From assembly GCF_019061305.1 (NCBI RefSeq), contig NZ_JAHQZT010000005.1, forward strand, positions 62,001 through 126,000: 64,000 bases of DNA, in the 5' to 3' direction. Every line of letters begins with the position of its first letter. Within the stretch, counting starts at the first letter, position 1. The notes under the pieces were generated by a model. It did no database searches. It saw nothing but the letters and a program-made list of their open reading frames with translations, and was not told where the DNA came from. Origin of the DNA: Marinobacterium weihaiense. GTDB lineage: Bacteria > Pseudomonadota > Gammaproteobacteria > Pseudomonadales > Balneatricaceae. Position numbers and translations under genes: made by a program. Below, one piece after another: positions 18,776 to 28,269 of the stretch.

Positions 18776-19663
18776 ATGACATCCAAGCAGGATAAAACGG
18801 TTTCGCTGGTACTGGGCAGTGGCGGCGCGCGCGGGCTGGCTCATATCGGCGTGATTCGCTGGCTGGAAGAGCATGATTACCATATCCGTTCGATATCGGG
18901 GTGCTCCATCGGCGCTCTGATCGGCGGTATCTACGCAGCAGGCAAGCTGGAAGAGTACGAACAGTGGGTGCGTTCCATCACCCGCATGGACATTATGGCG
19001 CTGCTGGACCTGACCTGGGACCGTGGCGGGCTGGTACGCGGCGACAAGCTGATCGAAACGCTGGTGGATCTGGTGGGTGATGTGCGGGTGGAGGAATTGG
19101 ACCTGCCGTTCACGGCCGTTGCCACCGATTTGCAGAGCCAGAAGGAAGTCTGGATCAACCGTGGCCGGCTGTTTGACGCCATTCGTGCATCCATTGCCAT
19201 CCCACTGCTGTTCACGCCCTTCAGGTACAAGGGGCTGACGCTGGTGGATGGCGGTGTGCTCAACCCGGTGCCTATCGCGCCCACGTTTCACGACCGCACC
19301 AGCATGACCCTGGCGGTCAACCTGAACGGTGCACTGACTCGGCCGGAGCAGGTCAAGCCCCCCGAGCATTCCGCTACTGAGCTGATATCCCCCTTACGTA
19401 GCAGCATCAACCGTTTCATTCAACGGCTGCAGCCCGACCGCAGTAATGACAGCGAGCACGACTGGGATGCCTATGATGTTGCCATTGAGGCCTTTGATGC
19501 GATGCAAAGCACGATTACCCGGCAGAAGTTGGCGGTTTACCCTCCGGATCGTGTCATTGAGATTGGCCGTAATGCTTGTCAGTTGTTGGAGTTCCATCGA
19601 GCGGCGGAGATGATCGACTTGGGGTATCAAAAGGCATCCGAGGTGTTGGAGCCCCGTCGTTGA
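18776..19663 (+). CDS. patatin-like phospholipase
   Basis: 295 residues. The oxyanion motif is LGSGGARGLAHIG (residues 13-25), the nucleophile elbow is GCSIG (Ser44) and the catalytic Asp is in LVDGGVLNP (about 158), so the Ser-Asp dyad is complete. Such RssA/patatin proteins hydrolyse phospholipids or acyl esters in the cytoplasm or at the membrane. I chose the ATG at 18776, which places the patatin motif near the N-terminus. A second in-frame ATG at 18635 has a better ribosome site (AGGAG) and overlaps the protease stop, and would add 47 unconserved residues; it cannot be excluded. Confidence 0.9.
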   Translation: MTSKQDKTVSLVLGSGGARGLAHIGVIRWLEEHDYHIRSISGCSIGALIGGIYAAGKLEEYEQWVRSITRMDIMALLDLTWDRGGLVRGDKLIETLVDLVGDVRVEELDLPFTAVATDLQSQKEVWINRGRLFDAIRASIAIPLLFTPFRYKGLTLVDGGVLNPVPIAPTFHDRTSMTLAVNLNGALTRPEQVKPPEHSATELISPLRSSINRFIQRLQPDRSNDSEHDWDAYDVAIEAFDAMQSTITRQKLAVYPPDRVIEIGRNACQLLEFHRAAEMIDLGYQKASEVLEPRR

Positions 19664-19777
19664 GTGGCCGCTGTTTTGTCATCAAATAACAATAAAACCC
19701 CAACAGGGTTGTTAAAAACTGACTATAGGCTATCATTTATGTAATAAAACTACACAATCACAGGGCGGAGAGCAAGT

Positions 19778-19981
19778 ATGGATGTACAAGTAAAATCACA
19801 CGAGCGTGCAATTGCAATTCTGGGCGTGGACGGCGAAAACTTTCAGGTCAGCGGCGTTTACCAGGGAAGTGCACGTAAGCCAAGCTCTTACATTCTGACT
19901 CGCACCGGCGACAAGTCCGTCACGGTTCGTGACCTGAGTGATTTCCCCAGCCACCAGGATGTACGCGAGCTGATGGGGTAA
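19778..19981 (+). CDS. short conserved-looking hypothetical protein
   Basis: 67 residues, start ATG at 19778 with GGCGGAGAG upstream and a clear terminator 70 bases after the stop, so it looks like a genuine monocistronic gene. The sequence (MDVQVKSHERAIAILGVDGE... ILTRTGDKSVTVRDLSDF) suggests a small beta-rich soluble domain. I recognise no family. Confidence 0.65.
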   Translation: MDVQVKSHERAIAILGVDGENFQVSGVYQGSARKPSSYILTRTGDKSVTVRDLSDFPSHQDVRELMG

Positions 19982-20050
19982 TCCAGAGTTATCGCAGTAC
20001 CCGACTGCCCGATATGCAAGCCCTGAGGTTATTAGGGGTACTGGAAACGA

Positions 20051-20076
20051 AAACAGCCGCATTCGCGGCTGTTTTT
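20051..20076 (+). terminator. rho-independent terminator
   Basis: AAACAGCCGC-ATTC-GCGGCTGTTTTT: a perfect 10-bp stem with a 4-base loop and a T run on the plus strand. On the minus strand an equal T run follows (TTT before the AAA arm), so it may serve cysK (which ends at 20132) as well. Confidence 0.92.
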
Positions 20077-20131
20077 AATTGTACGTGTGGTGTGTCTGCA
20101 CGAGCAGTGGAGGCTGCGGGGACGTACGCGT

Positions 20132-21100
20132 TTATTGAACGGTTTCGTTATCAGTAAACATGCCTTCAAACAGGGCTGAAGAGAGATAACGCTCACCGGA
20201 GTCCGGCAGCACGACTACAATCTGCTTGTCCGCATTTTCCGGCAGTTGCGCTTGGCGCAGTGCCGCAGTCAGTGCCGCGCCGCAGGAAATGCCGCATAGA
20301 ATGCCTTCCTTTTGCATCAGCTCACGCGCTGTGGCAATAGCCTCCTCATTGCTGACTCGCTCCACCTTGTCTACCAGGCTCATGTCCAGGTTGGCAGGCA
20401 CAAAACCGGCGCCGATACCCTGAATCTTGTGTGGGGCCGGTTTGACCTCATCACCGGCCAGTGTCTGTGAAATGACCGGTGAATCTTCCGGCTCTACCGC
20501 CACGCTGGTGATTGCCTTGCCTTGAGACTGCTTGATATAGCGGGATACACCGGTCAAAGTACCGCCGGTGCCGACACCGGCCACGAAAATGTCCACGCCG
20601 CCATCGGTATCACGCCAGATCTCCGGTCCTGTGGTCTGTTCGTGAATAGCCGGGTTGGCCGGATTCTCGAACTGCTGCAGCATCAGGAAGCTGTCCGGGT
20701 TTTCATCCACCAGTTGCTGTGCCTTCTCGATGGCACCCTTCATGCCCTTGGGGGGTTCCGTCAGTACGATTTCGGCCCCCAGTGCCTTCATCAGCTTGCG
20801 GCGCTCCAGCGACATGGACGAGGGCATGGTCAGAATCAGGCGGTATCCCTTGGCGGCAGCCACGAAGGCCAGTGCGATGCCGGTGTTCCCGCTGGTCGGT
20901 TCGATCAGGGTCATGCCGGGCTTGAGGCGGCCTTCCTGTTCGGCAGCCCAGATCATGTTGGCGCCGATACGGCATTTAACCGATCCGGCCGGGTTGCGCG
21001 ATTCGATCTTGGCGAACAGGTTGCCGGCTGGCCACAGGTGCTTGAGGCGGACCAGGGGGGTGTTGCCAATGGTCAGGGCGTTATCTTCATAGATGTTCAT
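20132..21100 (-). CDS. cysK: cysteine synthase A (O-acetylserine sulfhydrylase)
   Basis: 322 residues. It makes L-cysteine from O-acetylserine and sulfide with pyridoxal phosphate. The PLP lysine is K42 in [16 protein letters not shown], the phosphate-binding loops are [11 protein letters not shown] and [10 protein letters not shown], and the C-terminal PDSGERYLS is typical of CysK. The start [19 protein letters not shown] at 21100 is the family N-terminus; 14 extra in-frame residues upstream ([10 protein letters not shown]...) are unlikely to be translated. The gene is divergent from a Sel1-like gene, with an AT-rich palindromic intergenic region. Confidence 0.95.
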   Translation of the reverse strand: MNIYEDNALTIGNTPLVRLKHLWPAGNLFAKIESRNPAGSVKCRIGANMIWAAEQEGRLKPGMTLIEPTSGNTGIALAFVAAAKGYRLILTMPSSMSLERRKLMKALGAEIVLTEPPKGMKGAIEKAQQLVDENPDSFLMLQQFENPANPAIHEQTTGPEIWRDTDGGVDIFVAGVGTGGTLTGVSRYIKQSQGKAITSVAVEPEDSPVISQTLAGDEVKPAPHKIQGIGAGFVPANLDMSLVDKVERVSNEEAIATARELMQKEGILCGISCGAALTAALRQAQLPENADKQIVVVLPDSGERYLSSALFEGMFTDNETVQ

Positions 21101-21212
21101 CTGCGGGCTCACTCCAAAGCTGTTCGATGCGTAAGGGAACACTGAGATGCCGGAAGGGACTTCTGCAATCCGTCGGGTAACCGGTATAGTTCAGTGTATC
21201 AACTAAGGTCTC

Positions 21213-21239
21213 TATTTTTATCATATTGTTATAAAAATA
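21213..21239. promoter_or_regulatory. AT-rich inverted repeat between cysK and the Sel1-like gene
   Basis: TATTTTTAT-N9-ATAAAAATA, a perfect 9-bp inverted repeat in the 165-base divergent intergenic region. It could be an operator or simply part of AT-rich promoter DNA for cysK and the Sel1-like gene; I cannot name the binding protein. Confidence 0.4.
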
Positions 21240-21265
21240 ACAGTATTTAGTTCCAGGGGATATAT

Positions 21266-21757
21266 ATGAGCGGGTTGGCACGGTGCATGGCCCCCCTGAT
21301 CAACGGGTTGGCCGGGCAGTTGTTTCACCTTCCGTGTTGGCGTGGTTCGCGCCTGCGCCACCGCGTGGCTATGCGGCTGTACCGCTGGGCAGCTGAGCAG
21401 GGCAATCGAGCGGCGTTATCGACCTATGGCCATCTGCTGCACTTCAGGGGCGAGGATGTAGCCAGCCGCATTCAGGGCGGCATTTACCTGCAGCGTGCAG
21501 CAGACATGGGCGATGCTCGTTCGCAGTATCAGATGGGGCGCATTTACGAGCAGGGTTTTGAACATTACTTTCGCCCGGACGCGGTCAAGGCGCTGGCCTA
21601 CTACCGCCTGGCGGGTGAGCAGCAGCACCCGCTGGCAGTGAAGCGCATGATCGAGGTCTATGAAGACGGCGCTCTGGGCACCGCCATCGACCCCGGACGA
21701 GCGCGCTGCTGGCGCCAACGCCAACAGCCTCTGCCCGAGGCGAACATCAGGACTTGA
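21266..21757 (+). CDS. Sel1-like repeat protein
   Basis: 163 residues. After a basic, weakly hydrophobic N-terminus, the central part contains Sel1/TPR-like helical repeats: AMRLYRWAAEQGNRAALSTYG, GGIYLQRAADMGDARSQYQM and KALAYYRLAGEQQHPLAVKR. Sel1 repeats mediate protein-protein contacts; the partner is unknown. GGGGATATAT precedes the ATG. The 3' end overlaps the convergent DUF4139 gene by 11 bases, so the two transcripts are antisense at their tails. Confidence 0.8.
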   Translation: MSGLARCMAPLINGLAGQLFHLPCWRGSRLRHRVAMRLYRWAAEQGNRAALSTYGHLLHFRGEDVASRIQGGIYLQRAADMGDARSQYQMGRIYEQGFEHYFRPDAVKALAYYRLAGEQQHPLAVKRMIEVYEDGALGTAIDPGRARCWRQRQQPLPEANIRT

Positions 21758-23171
21758 TCAGGCGGGCGCTGAAGTTGAGCTGCTTTTCCTCGCCCGGAGC
21801 AAGCTCGAACGTCCACTCCAGCATGGACGCCGAGGTATCTGAAGGCGCCATGTCCGTGTCTTCCAGCGTGTAGGGCATGGGCATGAGCGCATTCAGGGTA
21901 AAGGGCTTACTGTTGTCGGAGCGGTTGTTCAGGGTCACGCTGTAGCTGACTTCATAACCGTCAAATACCTTGCTGAAGGCGGTCTGGCGGTACTCCACAC
22001 CGACATCGAACGCCTTGCCCAGTGCCAGCTCGGCACGGTCTCCGGTGGCGGTCGCCTGCAGGTGGCTGCCGCCGACAAACTGCAACTGCCCATCATCATC
22101 CGGTCGAAAGACCCGTGCCTGTCCGGCCGGCAGAGGCGTCTTGACACCATCCATCTCCGGAGCCGCGAAACTCAGTCGAATATCCGCCTGCTGCTGTTGG
22201 GGCGGCATCTGCTGATGCGCCGCAACGCGGATCAACTGATGGTAACGGATCTCGGCGAGCACTCCATCGCGTTGAATCAGCGGGACCTGTTTCTGCTGCT
22301 GGTCGTTCAATGTCAGCGGCTGCGGCAGGGTGTACAGGTGATAGTCCTGCACGGCACCGGGGCTGTTGCTGCTGCCGGCCTTGTCCATGGGCGCGGCGCG
22401 CGCCATCATGGCTTCGGCCTGACGCATATGAGCAGGCTGGTTGACCTGACCGGCCAGCAGCTTGATCCTGGCGTCGGGCCAGGTCAGGCCGCTCTGGTTG
22501 TTGAGAGTAGCCAGGCCCTGCAGGCTCAGGCTGCTGCCGTCCGCATCCAGATTGATGACGTAGTCCATGCTCCAGCTCAGCCCGTGCGTAAGGTAGCGCA
22601 GCTGCGCCTGGCCGGGTGAGGTCAGCCCCTGGCTGGTAAAGGACAGCCGTGGCTTGAGAGCATAGTGTTGAGCCGGGGTGTCAAAAATGACACGCCAGTT
22701 GCCATGGTTGAGCGGCAGCGATTCGATTTGGCCGCTGTCGTTTTCGACCAGCACCTGATTGCCTTCTGCCTTTAGTAGCCGCGCCTGCTGGCGACTTTCA
22801 CTGCCGGTCACGCTGTTGAAGCGTGCCAGGGTGATGGTCTGGCCGATACGGGCCTGCAACAGGGCATTGAGGCTGATCAGGTTCTGTTCCAGGTTCTGCT
22901 CGGTAATCTCGCCGGCGCCGCTGATCTGCAGCGTCTGAGCCTGCATCTGCGGGCTGATTCCCTGCAGGATGACACGACTGCCCGGTTTCAGCTCCGGTAC
23001 CGCTCGGCGCTCTTCTACCAGAGCCAGGTTCTGTTGATACAGTGTTAGCGCCAGAGCGCCTCGGCTGCTTTCATCCAGGTGGTACTCGCCGGTCGGTTGG
23101 GCCCATAGGGCCGGTGTGGACAGGAGCCCCAGTGTCAGGCCAACGGGGGTGGCGTATCGCATCTTCAGCAT
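21747..23171 (-). CDS. secreted DUF4139 domain protein
   Basis: 474 residues with an N-terminal signal peptide (PVGLTLGLLSTPALWAQ). DUF4139 occupies roughly residues 190-470 (typical blocks LTHGLSWSMDYVINLD, LQGLATLNNQSGLTWPDARIKLLAGQVN and the end MLEWTFELAPGEEKQLNFS). The N-terminal part handles an adhesion- or carbohydrate-like beta domain of unknown role. AAGGAGAG precedes the ATG at 23171. It starts 12 bases after the pseudokinase-FGE gene and must be co-transcribed with it. The function of DUF4139 proteins in bacteria is not established. Confidence 0.88.
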   Translation of the reverse strand: MLKMRYATPVGLTLGLLSTPALWAQPTGEYHLDESSRGALALTLYQQNLALVEERRAVPELKPGSRVILQGISPQMQAQTLQISGAGEITEQNLEQNLISLNALLQARIGQTITLARFNSVTGSESRQQARLLKAEGNQVLVENDSGQIESLPLNHGNWRVIFDTPAQHYALKPRLSFTSQGLTSPGQAQLRYLTHGLSWSMDYVINLDADGSSLSLQGLATLNNQSGLTWPDARIKLLAGQVNQPAHMRQAEAMMARAAPMDKAGSSNSPGAVQDYHLYTLPQPLTLNDQQQKQVPLIQRDGVLAEIRYHQLIRVAAHQQMPPQQQQADIRLSFAAPEMDGVKTPLPAGQARVFRPDDDGQLQFVGGSHLQATATGDRAELALGKAFDVGVEYRQTAFSKVFDGYEVSYSVTLNNRSDNSKPFTLNALMPMPYTLEDTDMAPSDTSASMLEWTFELAPGEEKQLNFSARLIKS

Positions 23172-23183
23172 GTGGTGCTCTCC

Positions 23184-25265
23184 TTATTGCATGCTGTCGG
23201 GCAGGTCGAGCGCGACCCTGAACCCCCAGCTGTTGCGCGCACTGTCTTCCGGGTGCCGGTAACGGCTGGCCGGACGCACCAGGCGCGGAATGTCAAACCA
23301 TGAGCCCCCGCGCATGACACGCTGATGACAGCCGCTGGCCTGTTCGGCACTGCCGTCTTTGGGGGCCTGGCTATAGTCAGGCTGATAGCAGTCCTGCACC
23401 CACTCATCCACGTTGCCGCTCAGATCAAACAGGCCCCAGGGGTTTGCTCGGGTGCTGCCCACGGGAGCGGTCTGCTGACCGTCCCACTGGCTGCCGCAAC
23501 CGTCGCATACGGCGTAGCCGTCCATGGGGCTGTCGCCCCACCAGTACATTGACTCTGTGCCGGCTCGGGCCGCGTACTCCCATTCGGCTTCTGTCGGCAG
23601 TCGGTAGGGCTGTCCGGTCTGTTCACGCAGCCAGACCGTGTAGGCACTGGCGTCGCGCCAACTGACGTTGATGACCGGTCGCGAGCCGCGCCCCCAGCCT
23701 TCATCCGCTGGTAGCGGGCGTCCTGTCGCTTGGGCAAAGCGGTCATATTCGGCAAAGGTCACTTCATGACGTGACAGTGCAAAACCATGTGCAATCACGA
23801 CCTCATGTACAGGGTACTCGTTGTCATCCCCCTGGCCGTGCAGGTCACCCATGCGGAAACGCCCGGACGGCAGGATTGCCATTTGTGGACCACGACCACC
23901 GCCTGCAAGTTCATCCTGAAACAAACTTAAATTCGCCACCGGCTGGCTGGCTTCGCGCAAGGCCTTGGCGGATTCGATTCGTTCTGCCTCGGCGATAGCT
24001 GGCGCAGAGGGAGCCCGGCGTTGGGCTTCTTCCAGGCGATGCTCAAGTTGCCTGTTGGTCTGTTCCAGCGATTCAAAGGCGCTGCGCAGTTCCCGGTTCT
24101 GTTTCATCTGTGCGAGCGCCTGGCCGCTGACCGTATCGAGCTGCTCCTGCAGCAGCAGCAGGGTGGCCCAGACACCAGCCACAAAGCCGGCACCAAACAG
24201 GGCGCCGCCCAATAGCCAGCGCAGCAGTGCCTGGTTGGGCGAGAAACGTGCAGCCAGCTGCCGCCATCTCGGGGTGCGGTCTGACGGTTGTTCGGAGGTG
24301 AGGGGCTCAGCGGTGGCCGTTTTGGCAGACGCTGTTTCAGCGTTCACAACGCCTGAAGCAGGTGTCTGCTCAGCGTCCAGTGCCAAGTCAGGTGCCTCAT
24401 CTGGCTCCGGGCTTGGTTCAGGCGCGTAAAGCGCGCGTATCAGTGCCGTACAGCTGCTGTAGCGTTGTTCAGGGTCCGGGTTGAGGGCCGTGCGCAGTGT
24501 GCTCCATTGCGGCTTGCTGAGCGAGGAGGGGGCCTTGAGCTCACGCTGATAGCGTGAGGCTTCATTTTCATCGGCCTGGAAGGCCTGTTTGCCGGTATGC
24601 AGTTCCCAGGCGAGCACTGCCAGCGCGTAGACATCCGCGGCCGGTGTCAGCGGCTGGGGGTGAAAGCCTTCCGGGGGCTGATAGCGGGGGTATTCCGCTG
24701 CCAGAGGGAGAAGGTCACGCAGGGGATCGAGCAAATCGCGCAGGCCAGATCCCAGCAGTTTGACACCGGCGCCGCTGTTGAGAAAGATTTGGTCAGGCGC
24801 CAGGGTGCCGTGTGGCAACTGTGACTGCTGGCGGGCATGATCCAGGGCTTTGGCCAGCTGGGTCAGTAGCCCCTGCTTCTGGCTGGCACTGAGTCGGCTG
24901 GCCTGTTTGCGCCGCATCAGGTCCGAGAGAGTCTTGCCGTCCAGTGCCTCGTATGACAAGAACTCCAGGCCGCGCCAGCTGAAATAGCCATAACAGGCCG
25001 CAATATGGGGGTGCTGCAGGGCCGGGCGCAGGCGGGTGATACGCTTGCGCAGCTGGTCGTTGAAACCGGGGCGGCGTACCAACTCCGGCCGTAACAGCAA
25101 CAGGCTGACCGGCGTGCGTGCAGCAGTGGAAATATCTTCGGCCAGCCATAGTGATCCGAGAAAGTGGTCACATTGATGGCTCACCAGTTGAAAACGGTGA
25201 TGGTCCGGGCCGATCACCAGCTCTTCCCGGAGCGCGGCAAAAGCTTTTTCAGAAGGGTGTGTCAT
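23184..25265 (-). CDS. pseudokinase-transmembrane-FGE-sulfatase (SUMF1) domain fusion protein
   Basis: 693 residues. Residues about 25-280 resemble a Ser/Thr kinase: HGTLAPDQIFLNS stands where HRDxKPxN should be, VKLLGSGL where DFG should be, RYQPPE where the APE motif is, and DVYALAVLAWELHTGKQAF is the conserved helix F block. The ATP lysine, catalytic Asp and DFG Asp are all missing, so it is probably a pseudokinase. A Pro/Glu linker, one TM helix (about 350-372), a coiled coil (about 385-440) and a C-terminal FGE-sulfatase domain (about 458-685; FRMGDLHGQGDDNEYPVHEV, RLPTEAEWEYAARAG, WGLFDLSGNVDEWVQDCY, VMRGGSWFD) follow. Topology predicts a cytoplasmic pseudokinase and a periplasmic FGE domain. 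Whether the latter is a catalyst is unknown. Confidence 0.85.
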   Translation of the reverse strand: MTHPSEKAFAALREELVIGPDHHRFQLVSHQCDHFLGSLWLAEDISTAARTPVSLLLLRPELVRRPGFNDQLRKRITRLRPALQHPHIAACYGYFSWRGLEFLSYEALDGKTLSDLMRRKQASRLSASQKQGLLTQLAKALDHARQQSQLPHGTLAPDQIFLNSGAGVKLLGSGLRDLLDPLRDLLPLAAEYPRYQPPEGFHPQPLTPAADVYALAVLAWELHTGKQAFQADENEASRYQRELKAPSSLSKPQWSTLRTALNPDPEQRYSSCTALIRALYAPEPSPEPDEAPDLALDAEQTPASGVVNAETASAKTATAEPLTSEQPSDRTPRWRQLAARFSPNQALLRWLLGGALFGAGFVAGVWATLLLLQEQLDTVSGQALAQMKQNRELRSAFESLEQTNRQLEHRLEEAQRRAPSAPAIAEAERIESAKALREASQPVANLSLFQDELAGGGRGPQMAILPSGRFRMGDLHGQGDDNEYPVHEVVIAHGFALSRHEVTFAEYDRFAQATGRPLPADEGWGRGSRPVINVSWRDASAYTVWLREQTGQPYRLPTEAEWEYAARAGTESMYWWGDSPMDGYAVCDGCGSQWDGQQTAPVGSTRANPWGLFDLSGNVDEWVQDCYQPDYSQAPKDGSAEQASGCHQRVMRGGSWFDIPRLVRPASRYRHPEDSARNSWGFRVALDLPDSMQ

Positions 25266-25310
25266 CCGTCGTCTGCTTCCTTGTCGGGCGGGTCGGAATC
25301 ACGGGGCGAT

Positions 25311-25345
25311 CGGATGGCCGATGCAGTCGAGTGCCCGGCCATCCG
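25311..25345 (-). terminator. hairpin downstream of kdsA
   Basis: CGGATGGCCG and CGGCCATCCG form a perfect 10-bp stem with a 15-base loop just after the kdsA stop (minus strand). There is no T run, so termination is a guess. Confidence 0.4.
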
Positions 25346-25350
25346 GCAGC

Positions 25351-26211
<861 letters not shown>

Positions 26212-26234
26212 TCACTGGCTTGGCAAAAGCGCGA

Positions 26235-26639
26235 TTATAAGCCATTCGAGGGGAAATGTGCCGCTCGTGCTTCGATCCATTCCAGTGCACGTTGATCCGG
26301 GTCTTGTTCCGGTGCCTGATCCTGGTGGATGCAGATCTGGCACAGTTGCTCGAACATGCGGGCGCGAAACAGTTGCTCGGGGTCCTCGAAGGCCAGTTTC
26401 AGCAGGTAGTCGCCCTGTCGGGTACGGCTACAGTCAACCACCTGAGCATCGATGCTCAACTCTTCGGTCAGGGCCGGCGCCTGAATGCGCAGCCATTTGC
26501 CGCAGGGATAGTAGTGGGCGCTGTGCAACAGAAGTCCAAGAGACATGGGCGGTGTTGCAACGGGCTGATGGGCCTTGAGGGGACGCAGTTCAAGCTCGAT
26601 CTGCTCGGGGTGCTGCAAGTAGTTTTTTGAGTCAGCCAT
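26235..26639 (-). CDS. PilZ-like domain protein
   Basis: 134 residues. I chose the ATG at 26639, which has GAGGT at the right distance, over a start nine codons upstream. The fold resembles a PilZ beta-barrel (IELELRPLKAHQP; MSLGLLLHSAHYYPCGKWLRIQAPAL; IDAQVVDCSRTRQGDYLLKLAF), but the RxxxR and D/NxSxxG c-di-GMP motifs are not clearly present, so ligand binding is doubtful. It sits at the end of a run of minus-strand genes (LemA, GIDE-EF-hand), and 71 bases separate it from them. Confidence 0.65.
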   Translation of the reverse strand: MADSKNYLQHPEQIELELRPLKAHQPVATPPMSLGLLLHSAHYYPCGKWLRIQAPALTEELSIDAQVVDCSRTRQGDYLLKLAFEDPEQLFRARMFEQLCQICIHQDQAPEQDPDQRALEWIEARAAHFPSNGL

Positions 26640-26709
26640 GATTTCGACCTCAAACGCAGGTGACAAGTGAATTGTCGGCGTTTCTGTCTTCAGCTTGAGC
26701 GCAATGGGC

Positions 26710-27633
26710 TCATTTTGCCAGCATGACCTCGATAAAAAGCCAGAAAAAGATCAGTGCGGCCAGAAAACATCCGGCGGACAGCAAGCGAAAACGCAACATC
26801 AGCCGAGTTTCATCGTGTGTCGATAACAGGTACGGCTTGCGCGGCTGTTGCGGATCTCTCAATACGTGCATGCTAGGCAGTGCGTGCAGAGCCTGCTGTT
26901 CAGCCTGCGCCTCCTGCAGGGCGGTTTCGCGTGCCGTCTGCCACTCATCGAGATCGATGCGACCGTCACCGTCATGATCGAACCGGGCCAGCAGGGCCTC
27001 CGGGTCCTGTTTCCAGTGGCTCAGGCGTTCACGCACGGCCTGGTTCAGATCGAGCTGGTCACGCCCGCCGCCCAGGGTATGAAAGTGTCCCAGAGCGTAG
27101 ATGGCCTCATGCTCCAGAATCAGCCATTCGGTAAAACGGTAGCGCTCCTCGCCACGCTGCAGGCTGAGCAGCGCTGCTGCTCCCTGGGGGTGTTGTTCCA
27201 GTCCGGCGGGGAAGGCGGTGTGCGCCCTCCAGCTGTGTTTGTGCAGCGTGCTGATTTCGGCGCCGTCAGGGTCCACCAGACAGGTGCCGGTGCCGTCGTT
27301 GATTTGAAACCACTCGTTGGAGCGCCCGCTGCGCAGCAGGCGCCAGCGTGTACGGCCGTCATCATCCAGCTCCTCGACCCGGTAGGCATACCAGGCACAG
27401 GGGCGTCCGGAGAGTGGCGCGCGCAGGTTGCCGTCCTCGCCGGCAATGACGTGCCCGATCAGCTCAACATAGCCTTGCGGCGCCGAGCGAATGCGAGCGG
27501 TCGGGGTGTCCGCGATCAGGCGGTAACGGGCCAGACGGCTGAATACGAACCAGAGTGCAACGGCGATGGCAACCAGACACAGCAGGGCCAGTAGCCACTG
27601 CGTATCGGCCGTCAGGTGCAGATCGAGCAGCAC
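26710..27633 (-). CDS. membrane protein with GIDE-like domain and EF-hand
   Basis: 307 residues with a GTG start. TM1 is at about 10-33, a GIDE-type region follows (LIADTPTARIRSAPQGYVEL... APLSGRPCAWYAYRVEEL, about 42-190), then a single EF-hand DHDGDGRIDLDEW (about 232-244), which should bind calcium, and a C-terminal TM helix (about 282-303). GIDE domains in bacteria commonly sit next to LemA genes and are thought to work with them, but the role is not known. The start is 5 bases after the LemA stop, so the pair is co-translated. Confidence 0.8.
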   Translation of the reverse strand: MLLDLHLTADTQWLLALLCLVAIAVALWFVFSRLARYRLIADTPTARIRSAPQGYVELIGHVIAGEDGNLRAPLSGRPCAWYAYRVEELDDDGRTRWRLLRSGRSNEWFQINDGTGTCLVDPDGAEISTLHKHSWRAHTAFPAGLEQHPQGAAALLSLQRGEERYRFTEWLILEHEAIYALGHFHTLGGGRDQLDLNQAVRERLSHWKQDPEALLARFDHDGDGRIDLDEWQTARETALQEAQAEQQALHALPSMHVLRDPQQPRKPYLLSTHDETRLMLRFRLLSAGCFLAALIFFWLFIEVMLAK

Positions 27634-27638
27634 TGTGC

Positions 27639-28211
27639 CTAGCCGAACAGCTGCTGCAGGTTTACGTCTGCCTTGTCGGCGTCGTCAAACTCCAGCAGCG
27701 GTGCGGCGGCGAAGCCGAAACGGCGCGCGATGATGACATCGGGGAACTGTTCGATGCGCACGTTCAGGTGGTTGACGGAATCGTTGTAGTACTCGCGCCG
27801 GTCGGCAATGCCGGACTCGAGCCCGGTAATGCGGCTGCGCAGGTGATGAAAGCTGTCGCTGGCGGTAAGCTCGGGGTAGTCCTCGGCGACGGCAAACAGG
27901 TTGCCCAGTCCCAGTCGCAGCTGGGTTTCGGCACGTCCCAGGGCTGCAACGTCACCCTGCTCGCGCGCCGTGGCAACGGCCGATCGTGCCGTGATCACAT
28001 CGGTCAGGGTTTTCTGCTCGTAGCCCATGTGCTGCTTGCAGGTTTCCACCAGCTTGGGCAGCTCGTCATGACGCTGCTTGAGCAGTACGTCGATGTTGGC
28101 CCAGGCGCGGGTCACGCCGTGTTTGAGCTGCACCAGGTGGTTGTAGAGCGAGATGAAGTAGAACGCGGCGATGACAGCAATCGCCAGCACGATGATCAAA
28201 CCTGTATCCAT
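27639..28211 (-). CDS. lemA: LemA family protein
   Basis: 190 residues. An N-terminal TM (LIIVLAIAVIAAFYFISLYN) precedes the LemA helical domain with the diagnostic blocks VTRAWANIDVLLKQRHDELPKLVE, LGRAETQLRLGLGNLFAVAEDYPEL and a final YYNDSVNHLNVRIEQFPDVIIARRFGFAAAPLLEFDD. LemA proteins are inner-membrane, helical proteins of unclear function. GAGGCGC precedes the ATG. It is directly followed by the GIDE/EF-hand gene, a conserved pairing. Confidence 0.94.
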   Translation of the reverse strand: MDTGLIIVLAIAVIAAFYFISLYNHLVQLKHGVTRAWANIDVLLKQRHDELPKLVETCKQHMGYEQKTLTDVITARSAVATAREQGDVAALGRAETQLRLGLGNLFAVAEDYPELTASDSFHHLRSRITGLESGIADRREYYNDSVNHLNVRIEQFPDVIIARRFGFAAAPLLEFDDADKADVNLQQLFG

Positions 28212-28269
28212 AAGCGCCTCGACTGATTCCTTGCCACCACTATACCGCGTTCCGGTCGGTACGGAAGGC

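Noticed and set aside
19696-19710. Possible terminator after the patatin gene (AACCC...GGGTT)
   Set aside because: Only a 5-bp stem and no T run on the right side; too weak to list.
23184-25265. Type VI secretion link (SUMF1-type TagR / kinase PpkA)
   Set aside because: Domains are reminiscent of the T6SS phosphorylation pathway, but no T6SS gene is present and the kinase half lacks catalytic residues.
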